Under the pieces are notes generated by a model. It searched no databases and was not told the origin of the DNA. It saw only the letters and a program-made list of their open reading frames with translations. A program made the translations under genes and the position numbers. Shown in pieces: positions 1 through 5,812 of a DNA stretch of 5,812 nucleotides. This DNA is from Oscillospiraceae bacterium. Lineage in GTDB: Bacteria > Bacillota > Clostridia > Oscillospirales > Oscillospiraceae. The stretch lies in assembly GCA_017400415.1 (NCBI GenBank), contig JAFPTE010000083.1, positions 1-5,812 of the forward strand, given 5' to 3'. Position 1 is the first letter of the stretch. Every line of letters begins with the position of its first letter.

Positions 1-1
1 G

Positions 2-2347
2 GTGAGCACTGTGGATAAAATAACCCTTCTGGACGGGGCCATGGGCACCATGCTCCAGGCCCGGGGCCTTAAAACCGGGGCCCTGCCGGAGCTTCTGTGT
101 CTGGAAAGGCCGGATATAGTCCGGGAGATACACCGTGAATACGTAAAGGCCGGGGCGGATATCATCACCGCCAACACCTTCGGCGCCAACCGGAAAAAGC
201 TCGGGGATGCGGCCTCGGTGGATGAGGTCGTCTCCGCCGCCGTCCGTCTGGCCAAAGAGGCCGGGGCGAAAAAGGTGGCCCTGGATATGGGCCCCACCGG
301 GGCCCTTCTGAAGCCCCTGGGGGCCATGAGCTTTCAGGAGGCCTACGAGCTCTTCCGGGAGGAGGCCGTAGCCGGGGAAAAGGCCGGGGCGGACCTGGCC
401 CTCATTGAGACCATGTCGGACCTGCTGGAGGCCAAGGCGGCCTTTCTGGCGGTCCGGGAGAACACCTCCCTGCCCTGCTGGGTAACCCTGACCTTCGGCG
501 CCGACGGCCGCACCTTCCTGGGCACGGACCCCCGGGCCTTTGCGGTGACCTTCTCCGCCCTGGGGGCGGACGCCATCGGCGTGAACTGCTCCCTGGGGCC
601 CCGGGAGCTCATGGGCGTTGTGGAGGAGCTTCTTGCGTGGAGCCGGGTGCCGGTCATAGTCCAGCCCAACGCAGGCCTGCCGGAGATTGAAAACGGCCAT
701 ACCGTTTATAAGGTGGGGCCGGAGGAGTTTGCCGACGCCGTGGGGCAGATGATGGACAGGGGCGCCCTCATCGTGGGGGGCTGCTGCGGCACGGGCCCGG
801 CGCACATAGCCCTTCTGCGCCGCCTCTGCGACGAAAAGGCCCCGGCCTGGCACAGACCGGAGCCCTACGTGGCCTTCGCCTCCGCCCGGAGGACCGTTTC
901 CCTCCGGGGCCGGGATATCGCCCTTATCGGCGAGCGCATCAACCCCACCGGGAAAAAGAAAATAAAGGAGGCCCTCCGCACCGGGGACCTGGACTATATA
1001 CTGACAGAGGCCATAAGCCAGGAGGAGGCGGGAGGGGAGCTTCTGGACGTGAACGCCGGCTTGCCGGAGATTGACGAGGCCGCCAGCCTTGAAAAGCTCG
1101 TGACGGAGCTGGCCGCCGTGACGGCTCTGCCCCTGCAGATTGACTCCTCGGACCCTGCCGCCCTGGACCGGGCCTGCCGGGTCTACGCCGGAAAGCCCGT
1201 CATAAACTCCGTAAACGGCAAGGAGGAAAGTCTTTCCTCCATCCTGCCCATCGCCAAAAAGTACGGCGCCGCCGTGGTGGGCCTGACCCTGGACGGGGAC
1301 GGCATACCCCCCACCGCTCAGGGCCGCTTTGAGATAGCCCGCCGGATAGTGGAACGGGCAGAAGCCCTGGGCATTCCCCGGGAGGATATACTCATTGACT
1401 GCCTGGTGATGACAGTCTCCACGGACCAGACCATGGCCCGGGTGACTCTGGACGCAGTGCGGCTTGTGAAGGAAAAGCTGGGGGTCCGGACCGTGCTGGG
1501 CGTCAGCAACATAAGCTTCGGTCTCCCCGCCCGGGAGGTCATAAACGCCGCATTTCTGGCCCAGGCTCTGGAAAGCGGCCTGGATATGCCCATCATGAAC
1601 CCACTGAGCCAGCGGTACATGGACGTTGTACGGGCTCACCGGGTGCTGAGCGGCCAGGACGCCGCCTCCGCCGACTTCATCGCCCGCTACGCAAATCTGT
1701 CCGCCGCCCCCGCTCCTGCCCCTAAGGCGGAGGGGCTCTCCATTGAGGAAATAGTTCTCTCCGGCCGCCGGGGCCTCATTGAGGAGGCGGTGCGCCGGGC
1801 CCTGGGGGAGATGAGCCCCATGGAGGTCATAAACGGCCTGCTCATACCGGCCATCAACGCCGCCGGGGAGCGCTTTGACAAGGGCACCTTCTTCCTGCCC
1901 CAGCTCATGAGCTCCGCCGAGACCGTGAAGGCGGGCTTTGACGTGGTGAAGGCCGCCTCGGAAAAGGGCAGCCTGGAGCCCAAGGGCACGGTCATACTGG
2001 CCACGGTAAAGGGCGATATCCACGACATCGGCAAGAACATCGTGAAGATGCTGCTCATTAACTACGGCTACGACGTTATCGACCTGGGCCGGGATGTGCC
2101 GCCGGAGGCGGTTGTGGAGGCGGTGCGGAAAACCGGGGCAAGGCTCGTGGGCCTCTCCGCCCTGATGACCACCACGGTCCGAGGCATGGAGGAGACCGTG
2201 CAGGCCCTGCGGCAAAGCGGCCTTGACTGCAAAATCATGGTGGGCGGCGCCGTTCTGACGCCGGAATACGCAAAAATGATCGGCGCCGACTTCTACGCCA
2301 GAGACGCCGCCGAGTCCGCCCGGGTTGCGGAAAAGGTATACGGATAA
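2..2347 (+). CDS. metH: Cobalamin-dependent methionine synthase, short form without reactivation domain
   Basis: Transfers a methyl group from 5-methyltetrahydrofolate through bound cobalamin to homocysteine, the last step of methionine synthesis, in the cytoplasm. Domains in order over 781 aa: homocysteine-binding barrel, about 1-290, with LLDGAMGTML at 9-18 and zinc-ligand cysteines C195 (GVNCS) and C261/C262 (GGCCGT); pterin-binding barrel, about 300-560 (GERINPTGKKK, 310-320); helical cobalamin cap, about 580-655; Rossmann cobalamin domain, about 660-780, with DxHxxG ligand H674, S719 (GLSA) and VGG at 747-749. The protein ends right after the cobalamin domain. E. coli MetH is about 1,200 aa and adds an AdoMet-dependent reactivation domain; that part is absent here, as in many Clostridia and Thermotoga, where a separate protein supplies it. 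The GTG start at base 2 fits the family N-terminus, but upstream sequence and any ribosome binding site lie outside the window, so a start further upstream cannot be excluded. The stop is followed within 6 bases by a hairpin. Family assignment is very secure; substrate is inferred from the family. Confidence 0.95.
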   Translation: MSTVDKITLLDGAMGTMLQARGLKTGALPELLCLERPDIVREIHREYVKAGADIITANTFGANRKKLGDAASVDEVVSAAVRLAKEAGAKKVALDMGPTGALLKPLGAMSFQEAYELFREEAVAGEKAGADLALIETMSDLLEAKAAFLAVRENTSLPCWVTLTFGADGRTFLGTDPRAFAVTFSALGADAIGVNCSLGPRELMGVVEELLAWSRVPVIVQPNAGLPEIENGHTVYKVGPEEFADAVGQMMDRGALIVGGCCGTGPAHIALLRRLCDEKAPAWHRPEPYVAFASARRTVSLRGRDIALIGERINPTGKKKIKEALRTGDLDYILTEAISQEEAGGELLDVNAGLPEIDEAASLEKLVTELAAVTALPLQIDSSDPAALDRACRVYAGKPVINSVNGKEESLSSILPIAKKYGAAVVGLTLDGDGIPPTAQGRFEIARRIVERAEALGIPREDILIDCLVMTVSTDQTMARVTLDAVRLVKEKLGVRTVLGVSNISFGLPAREVINAAFLAQALESGLDMPIMNPLSQRYMDVVRAHRVLSGQDAASADFIARYANLSAAPAPAPKAEGLSIEEIVLSGRRGLIEEAVRRALGEMSPMEVINGLLIPAINAAGERFDKGTFFLPQLMSSAETVKAGFDVVKAASEKGSLEPKGTVILATVKGDIHDIGKNIVKMLLINYGYDVIDLGRDVPPEAVVEAVRKTGARLVGLSALMTTTVRGMEETVQALRQSGLDCKIMVGGAVLTPEYAKMIGADFYARDAAESARVAEKVYG

Positions 2348-2352
2348 CAAAC

Positions 2353-2380
2353 GGGAGCGGGGAAAACCCCGCTCCCTTCT
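2353..2380. terminator. Shared GC-rich hairpin terminator between convergent genes
   Basis: A perfect 10-bp inverted repeat, GGGAGCGGGG (2353-2362) and CCCCGCTCCC (2367-2376), closes an AAAA loop. It lies in the 35-bp gap between the metH stop and the stop of the minus-strand lipoprotein gene. The plus-strand tail is TTCTGCTT and the minus-strand tail reads GTTTGTT, so neither has a long U-run, but the very stable stem and the position suit a bidirectional terminator. Confidence 0.8.
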
Positions 2381-2382
2381 GC

Positions 2383-4284
2383 TTACTTGAAGCTGTAATA
2401 AACCTTGTGGGCCTGAAGGTCCACGCCCTTGTACTGTGCCATTTCGGAAACCGTCACCAACTGGTAGCCCTGGGCAAGCAGCTCCGGTATGATGCGCTTG
2501 CAGGCCTCCAGAGTGGGCTCATACAGGGAGTGCATCAGGACGATGGAGCCGTCCAGATTTTCCTTGCTCATGACCGCATTGTAGGTCTTGTCGGCGTCCT
2601 TGTGCTCCCAGTCCCTGGTGTCCACGTTCCAGCGGATGGCCGGGACCTGCAGGGCCTCCAGCACATGGTCGTCAAACTTGCCTCCTGGGGGACGCATGAT
2701 GGTGGCGCCGTGGCCCACCTCCTTGATGATGAGGGCGTCGGTGTCGGCCATCTCCTTTTTTATCTCCTCGGTGGTCAGGTTTATGAGCTTGGAGTGGTTA
2801 TAGGTGTGGCTGCCGATCTCGCAGCCCAGCTCCTCCATGCGCTTCAGATTCTCCGGGTGTGCCTTCAGCATATAGCCGCACTCAAAGAAGGTGGCCACAA
2901 CGCCGTACTCCTCCAGAAGGTCCAGAAGCAGCGGGGTGTACAGCCGGGAGGGGCCGTCATCAAAGGTGAGGCACACCATGGGCTTTGTGGGGTCGATGAC
3001 CCGGCCGGGCATATCCTTGGGCCACAGGGTGCGGCCCAGAGTCATAACGTCCATTTCCGCCCGGTCCCCCGGCACTTCGGCGGAGATGATGGAGTTATGG
3101 GAGGTAATGCCCACCAGGCTGCCCATCTCGTTTATGACAACAAGGCCGTCCGGCGCCCGGAAGGTGGTGCCGTGAAGGACCATGACACTCTCGCCCAGGG
3201 CGTAGTTCACAAGCTCGGAGCCGGAGGAGGCCCGGGAGGTGAAGTAGTTTTCTACCTTGCTCTGCCGGCGGAAGAACACCAGGTCGGTCTCCTGGCTGTA
3301 GGCCAGAATGGCGGTGACCGGGTCCTCCATGCCCTTGGCGGTGACAGCCAGGGAGTTGGCGCCGGTTATGTCGGAGAGGGAGGCAACGCCCACGTCCTCC
3401 CCTATCATGGCGGCGGTGGTGGCGGCGATCTCCTCCCCGTCCTTATTGTAGGCGGTGAGGACCACCAGATTTTTGCCGAACTTCTCAAAGGCGGCCTTGG
3501 CGGTCATGGAGCCCACGGGAGCGGCGGTGGCGCCGAAGCCGGCCTCGGCGGCCTGCTGGGCGGTGACGGCCCCGGTCCGCAGGAGCATGGATATAAGGCT
3601 CACGGTGCTGCCCGCCGGGCACTTGGTCAGAAGGCCCCACAGGACCTCCTCCCCATCCTTGACGGTGAGCTTGGCGCTGCCGTCCCCGAAGCGGTCATCG
3701 GTGTAGCCCAGGGCCTTTGCCAGAGCCACCGGGTCAGCTATCCGGGGGTCGGAGCCGTAGCCCATGGCCCGGAGCAGGAAAATGCAGAAGGTCTTGCCCG
3801 TGACGGCGGAGTCCGGCGAGAATTTTGAGGCGGAGACGCCGGCGGCGATGCCCTTTACGTAGGCATAGCTCACATAGTCCTCCAGGCTGTCGTTCAGGTC
3901 CTCGAAGGGGTGCTCATACTGCATGGCCAGGGCCTCAAGCTGCCCGCCGGTCAGACGGACCAGGCTCTTTACCGTGTGGCCCCGGGTCATAAGGGCAGTG
4001 TCCTCATAATCCTCGGTGACGATGCCCAGGGTCTTCAGGCGGCCGTGAGGCGTGGCGGCCCGGGCCCGGGCCTCCTCCTCCGCCCGCTGAGCGTCCACCT
4101 TGGCCCGGTACTCCGGGTCATTGTTGTAGCGCTCCTCATCATCGATAATGATGACGTTCTGCCAGGGCACGGAGACAACGTCCGCAGGAGTCCCATCCCC
4201 GTCCGATGGCGCTGCAGGGGTGCAGGAGGCCAGCAGGACCATGGCCAGAACGAGGGAAACAATTTTTGAAGCGGTTTTATTCAT
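2383..4284 (-). CDS. Secreted lipoprotein: SLH-like repeats, degenerate trypsin-like domain, NodB polysaccharide deacetylase
   Basis: Likely removes acetyl groups from an N-acetylated cell-wall sugar (peptidoglycan GlcNAc is the usual target of this group) outside the membrane. The 633-aa product starts at ATG 4284, with an AAGAGGT ribosome binding site 6 bases upstream. Layout: lipoprotein signal with lipobox LASC, lipidated C21; low-complexity linker 22-40; charged, probably helical 48-77; SLH-like repeats about 80-245, clearest at 126-176 (YVKGIAAGVSASKFSPDSAV); trypsin/HtrA-like region about 262-400; NodB domain about 434-615. NodB motifs: TFDDGP 440-445 (base D442, metal D443), HTYNH 493-497 (metal H493, H497), RPPGG 531-535, DTRDW 555-559, LMH 583-585. 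All key deacetylase residues are present; the usual Asp after LMH is Ser. In the middle domain the His and Ser of the protease triad seem lost, leaving D334. A reading frame extends 39 codons further upstream, but that would cover the promoter and bury the signal peptide. Deacetylase class is secure; the exact substrate is not. Confidence 0.88.
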   Translation of the reverse strand: MNKTASKIVSLVLAMVLLASCTPAAPSDGDGTPADVVSVPWQNVIIIDDEERYNNDPEYRAKVDAQRAEEEARARAATPHGRLKTLGIVTEDYEDTALMTRGHTVKSLVRLTGGQLEALAMQYEHPFEDLNDSLEDYVSYAYVKGIAAGVSASKFSPDSAVTGKTFCIFLLRAMGYGSDPRIADPVALAKALGYTDDRFGDGSAKLTVKDGEEVLWGLLTKCPAGSTVSLISMLLRTGAVTAQQAAEAGFGATAAPVGSMTAKAAFEKFGKNLVVLTAYNKDGEEIAATTAAMIGEDVGVASLSDITGANSLAVTAKGMEDPVTAILAYSQETDLVFFRRQSKVENYFTSRASSGSELVNYALGESVMVLHGTTFRAPDGLVVINEMGSLVGITSHNSIISAEVPGDRAEMDVMTLGRTLWPKDMPGRVIDPTKPMVCLTFDDGPSRLYTPLLLDLLEEYGVVATFFECGYMLKAHPENLKRMEELGCEIGSHTYNHSKLINLTTEEIKKEMADTDALIIKEVGHGATIMRPPGGKFDDHVLEALQVPAIRWNVDTRDWEHKDADKTYNAVMSKENLDGSIVLMHSLYEPTLEACKRIIPELLAQGYQLVTVSEMAQYKGVDLQAHKVYYSFK

Positions 4285-4290
4285 GAAATA

Positions 4291-4297
4291 ACCTCTT
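4291..4297 (-). promoter_or_regulatory. Ribosome binding site of the lipoprotein gene
   Basis: On the minus strand this reads AAGAGGT, with 6 bases before the ATG at 4284. It decides the start: the signal peptide MNKTASKIVSLVLAMVLLASC begins exactly there, and the longer reading frame beginning at 4401 has no comparable site. Confidence 0.8.
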
Positions 4298-4337
4298 AAG
4301 GCTGCTGAAATGTATATGGCGGCACTTTTACTAATAT

Positions 4338-4366
4338 ATGATACCACAAAAGCTCTCAGGATTAAA
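4338..4366 (-). promoter_or_regulatory. Predicted sigma-A-type promoter for the lipoprotein gene
   Basis: On the minus strand, TTTAAT (4361-4366) and TATCAT (4338-4343) are separated by 17 bases. The -10 matches TATAAT at five of six positions and is preceded by TGG, giving an extended -10 that can offset the weak -35 (three of six). The predicted RNA start near 4331 leaves a leader of about 46 bases. Found by eye, with no experimental support. Confidence 0.55.
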
Positions 4367-4419
4367 GACCTATTTGCAACTTTTTTATCTTTTTCGTCCA
4401 AAAAGGCTGATTTTACCTG

Positions 4420-4448
4420 TTCACACCGGGCGAAACTTCTGATACAAT
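4420..4448 (+). promoter_or_regulatory. Predicted sigma-A-type promoter for the DUF3810-type gene
   Basis: TTCACA (4420-4425) and TACAAT (4443-4448) are separated by exactly 17 bases, and each matches the consensus (TTGACA, TATAAT) at five of six positions. The predicted RNA start near 4455 gives a leader of about 27 bases up to the TTG start at 4482. This is the stronger looking of the two divergent promoters in the 197-bp AT-rich gap, the rest of which holds short A and T runs and no gene that I can see. Confidence 0.75.
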
Positions 4449-4465
4449 AGGGAAAAAGCAGTTTT

Positions 4466-4472
4466 GAGGGGG
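4466..4472 (+). promoter_or_regulatory. Ribosome binding site fixing a TTG start
   Basis: The purine run GAGGGGG ends 9 bases before TTG 4482. There is no ATG or GTG near by in frame. An in-frame TTG at 4464 overlaps this site, has no site of its own and lies only about 9 bases after the predicted RNA start, so 4482 is the better choice. Confidence 0.75.
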
Positions 4473-4481
4473 ACTTTTGTC

Positions 4482-5573
4482 TTGAAAAAAGCTGTAAAGT
4501 GGCTTCTCCTTATAATCCCGCCCCTTGTTTTTCTCTGGGCCTGGCACCATTTCTCCGCCTCATCGGACCTGGCGGACTGGTACGCAGTGCACATCTCCCG
4601 GCCGGTGCGGGACGCCGCAGGCGCCTTCTGCGCCCTGTTTCCCTTTTCCCTGATGGAGCTCATGTACATACTTCTGGGACTGGGGCTCATAATCTTCCTT
4701 GCACGGACAATATACCTGGCGGCGAAAAGAAGAATCCGCCTGGGGGGCATTGCTGAGCGATTCTGCGCGCTCCTGCTGGCGGCGGCGTACATAGTGACGG
4801 GCTTTCTGGCGGTCTTTTCCGTGGACTACCGGGCGCCGGGCTTTGTTCAGCGCTCCGGCTTTCACAAGGAGGAGATGAGCGCCCAGGCTCTTTTCAGTGC
4901 GGCTGAATTCTTCGTAACCCGGGCCATGGAGTACGCCGACCGGGTGCCCAGGGACGAAGACGGCCTCTTCTGCGAGGCGCCCTCAGAGTATCTTTCCCGC
5001 TCCGGCGCAATATATCAGGAGCTGGGGCGGCGGTTTGGCCTTCTGGCGGCGGAGAGCAGGACTCCCAAGCAGATGCTGTTCTTTTCCGACATCATGACCG
5101 CCATGGGCTTCACCGGGGTCTACTTTCCCTTCCTGGGGGAGTCCAACGTGAACGTGCGGTGCCCGGCGGCCTTCATTCCCGCCACCGCCGCCCATGAGCT
5201 GGCCCACCAGCGGGGCATCACCAGCGAGGAGGAGGCAAACTTCCTGGGGGTAACCGCCGCCGTCCTCTCCGGGGACGATACCTACGCCTACTCCGGCTAC
5301 CTCTCCGGCGCACTCTATCTTATGAACGCCGTGTACGGTCAGAGCCCGGAAAAATGGCGCCAGCTCCGCAGCACCTTCCGGGGCGGCTTCCTGGCGGACT
5401 GGGAGTACAACTCCGACTTCTGGCCCCAGAAGCGCTCCACGGTGACCGAGGCCTCCGAAAAGGCCTATGACACCTACCTGAAGGCCAGCGGCGACGGCCG
5501 GGGCATGCTCTCCTACGGCGCCTGCGTTGACCTGATAGTCTCCTACTACCTCCAGGGCGGCTATGACGGATAA
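4482..5573 (+). CDS. DUF3810-type membrane protein with HExxH zinc metalloprotease motif
   Basis: A probable membrane-anchored zinc metallopeptidase whose substrate is unknown. The 363-aa protein starts at TTG (MKKAVKWLLLIIPP). Three hydrophobic segments at about 7-23, 49-74 and 87-107 are followed by a soluble domain of about 250 residues. The positive loop AAKRRIRLG (71-79) between helices two and three should be cytoplasmic, which puts the N-terminus inside and the large domain outside. The metal site is HELAH at 228-232 (ligands H228 and H232, base E229), followed by EEEAN at 239-243, which should supply the third, glutamate ligand. VDYRAPGF (104-111 region) just after helix three and SYGACVDLIVSYY near the C-terminus also resemble my recollection of DUF3810 (Pfam PF12725). 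The family is described only as uncharacterised; protease activity is inferred from the motif. It is transcribed divergently from the wall-deacetylase lipoprotein gene and ends at a strong terminator, so it is probably monocistronic. Confidence 0.85.
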   Translation: MKKAVKWLLLIIPPLVFLWAWHHFSASSDLADWYAVHISRPVRDAAGAFCALFPFSLMELMYILLGLGLIIFLARTIYLAAKRRIRLGGIAERFCALLLAAAYIVTGFLAVFSVDYRAPGFVQRSGFHKEEMSAQALFSAAEFFVTRAMEYADRVPRDEDGLFCEAPSEYLSRSGAIYQELGRRFGLLAAESRTPKQMLFFSDIMTAMGFTGVYFPFLGESNVNVRCPAAFIPATAAHELAHQRGITSEEEANFLGVTAAVLSGDDTYAYSGYLSGALYLMNAVYGQSPEKWRQLRSTFRGGFLADWEYNSDFWPQKRSTVTEASEKAYDTYLKASGDGRGMLSYGACVDLIVSYYLQGGYDG

Positions 5574-5580
5574 ATACTGT

Positions 5581-5613
5581 GCCCCGTTTCCAGGCGGAAA
5601 CGGGGCTTTTTTT
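5581..5613 (+). terminator. Strong intrinsic terminator after the DUF3810-type gene
   Basis: A perfect 11-bp inverted repeat, GCCCCGTTTCC (5581-5591) and GGAAACGGGGC (5596-5606), closes the loop AGGC and is followed by seven T residues (5607-5613). It starts 7 bases after the stop codon. The T-run overlaps the stop codon of the converging minus-strand gene. On the minus strand the hairpin is followed by ACAGTATTTAT, a poor U-run, so its action there is less certain. Confidence 0.93.
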
Positions 5614-5812
5614 ATTCTGTCTTTTCTTCCTTCCGGGTCCATTTGAGAATGCCGGTCCTGGAGAGGGCTGTGTAGATAAGGAAGAAGACCACGCTGTCGA
5701 TTGGCCACATGATGAGATTCTTTATGGCCCTGGCCGGGAAGATCACGGTGAACACGCTGCCGAAGAAGGTGGACCAATAGGTGTTCAGGAGCATGTTTAT
5801 GAGGACTACCAC
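5612..5812 (-). CDS. ECF-transporter S component, C-terminal part, possibly folate family (FolT-like)
   Basis: This is the C-terminal 66 codons of a gene that continues past the window edge; the first visible codon (GTG) is probably an internal valine, not a start. Two hydrophobic stretches are visible: one at the very start (VVLINMLLNTYWSTFF) and one at about 41-50 (IDSVVFFLIYTAL), joined by VIFPARAIKNLIMWPID. The pattern NT-W, then PAR-IKN-IM-PI, then a last helix and a short charged tail (KWTRKEEKTE) resembles the end of energy-coupling factor substrate-binding (S) proteins, and among them the folate family as I remember it. Such proteins bind a vitamin in the membrane and work with a shared EcfA/EcfA'/EcfT module usually encoded elsewhere. 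The N-terminal Ala-rich EcfT-contact motif and most of the ligand site lie outside the window, so the substrate is a guess; another small multi-pass membrane protein is possible. Confidence 0.65.
   Translation of the reverse strand: MVVLINMLLNTYWSTFFGSVFTVIFPARAIKNLIMWPIDSVVFFLIYTALSRTGILKWTRKEEKTE

Noticed and set aside
667..1077. The near-identical peptide NAGLPEI occurs twice in MetH (residues 223-229 and 351-357), with similar DNA.
   Set aside because: Each copy lies at a position that is conserved in its own domain of the family (homocysteine barrel and pterin barrel), so it is not evidence of a recent duplication or repeat element.
2407..3828. A long open frame (473 codons) on the plus strand opposite the lipoprotein gene.
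   Set aside because: Its product is rich in G, V, H and Q with no recognisable domain; it is the antisense shadow of a GC-rich gene whose own frame has a signal peptide and clear NodB motifs.
4285..4401. A 39-codon N-terminal extension of the lipoprotein gene.
   Set aside because: It would place the promoter inside the gene and bury the lipoprotein signal peptide; the internal ATG at 4284 has a good ribosome binding site.
4464..4481. An earlier TTG start adding six residues to the DUF3810-type protein.
   Set aside because: The added codons are the ribosome binding site itself, and nothing resembling a binding site precedes that TTG.
4983..5777. A 264-codon open frame on the minus strand opposite the DUF3810-type gene, running through the terminator.
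   Set aside because: It has low-complexity G/V-rich composition, crosses a strong terminator, and overlaps two genes with recognisable families.

Overview
The window is GC-rich in its genes (roughly 60% or more by eye) with one clearly AT-richer gap. It looks like ordinary chromosome of a Gram-positive, probably anaerobic Clostridia-type bacterium (Oscillospirales-like is my best guess). The reasons are a short cobalamin-dependent methionine synthase without a reactivation domain, a lipoprotein with S-layer-homology-like repeats and a NodB deacetylase domain, a DUF3810-type membrane metalloprotease, and the end of an ECF-transporter S component. I see no mobile element, CRISPR array, tRNA or rRNA.

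The layout is four genes in alternating orientation, each apparently its own transcript. (1) 2-2347, plus: MetH-type methionine synthase, with its start at the window edge. A 35-bp convergent gap holds a perfect 10-bp GC hairpin serving as a shared terminator. (2) 2383-4284, minus: a 633-aa secreted lipoprotein combining SLH-like repeats, a trypsin/HtrA-like domain that appears catalytically dead, and a C-terminal polysaccharide deacetylase domain with all its main motifs. The 197-bp AT-rich gap after it (4285-4481) carries two divergent sigma-A-type promoters and the ribosome binding sites of both flanking genes. (3) 4482-5573, plus: a 363-aa membrane protein with three N-terminal helices and an extracytoplasmic HExxH domain, starting at TTG. 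A 38-bp convergent gap holds a textbook intrinsic terminator. (4) 5612-5812, minus: the C-terminal 66 codons of an ECF-transporter S component, folate-family-like, running off the window.

Functionally, the divergent pair in the middle acts at the cell envelope (peptidoglycan deacetylation and a membrane metalloprotease of unknown substrate). The outer genes could both touch folate/one-carbon metabolism (methyl-folate-dependent methionine synthesis, and possible folate uptake), but nothing shows they are co-regulated. The most unusual item is the lipoprotein, in which a protease-like fold that has lost its catalytic His and Ser sits between a wall-binding-like region and an intact deacetylase.
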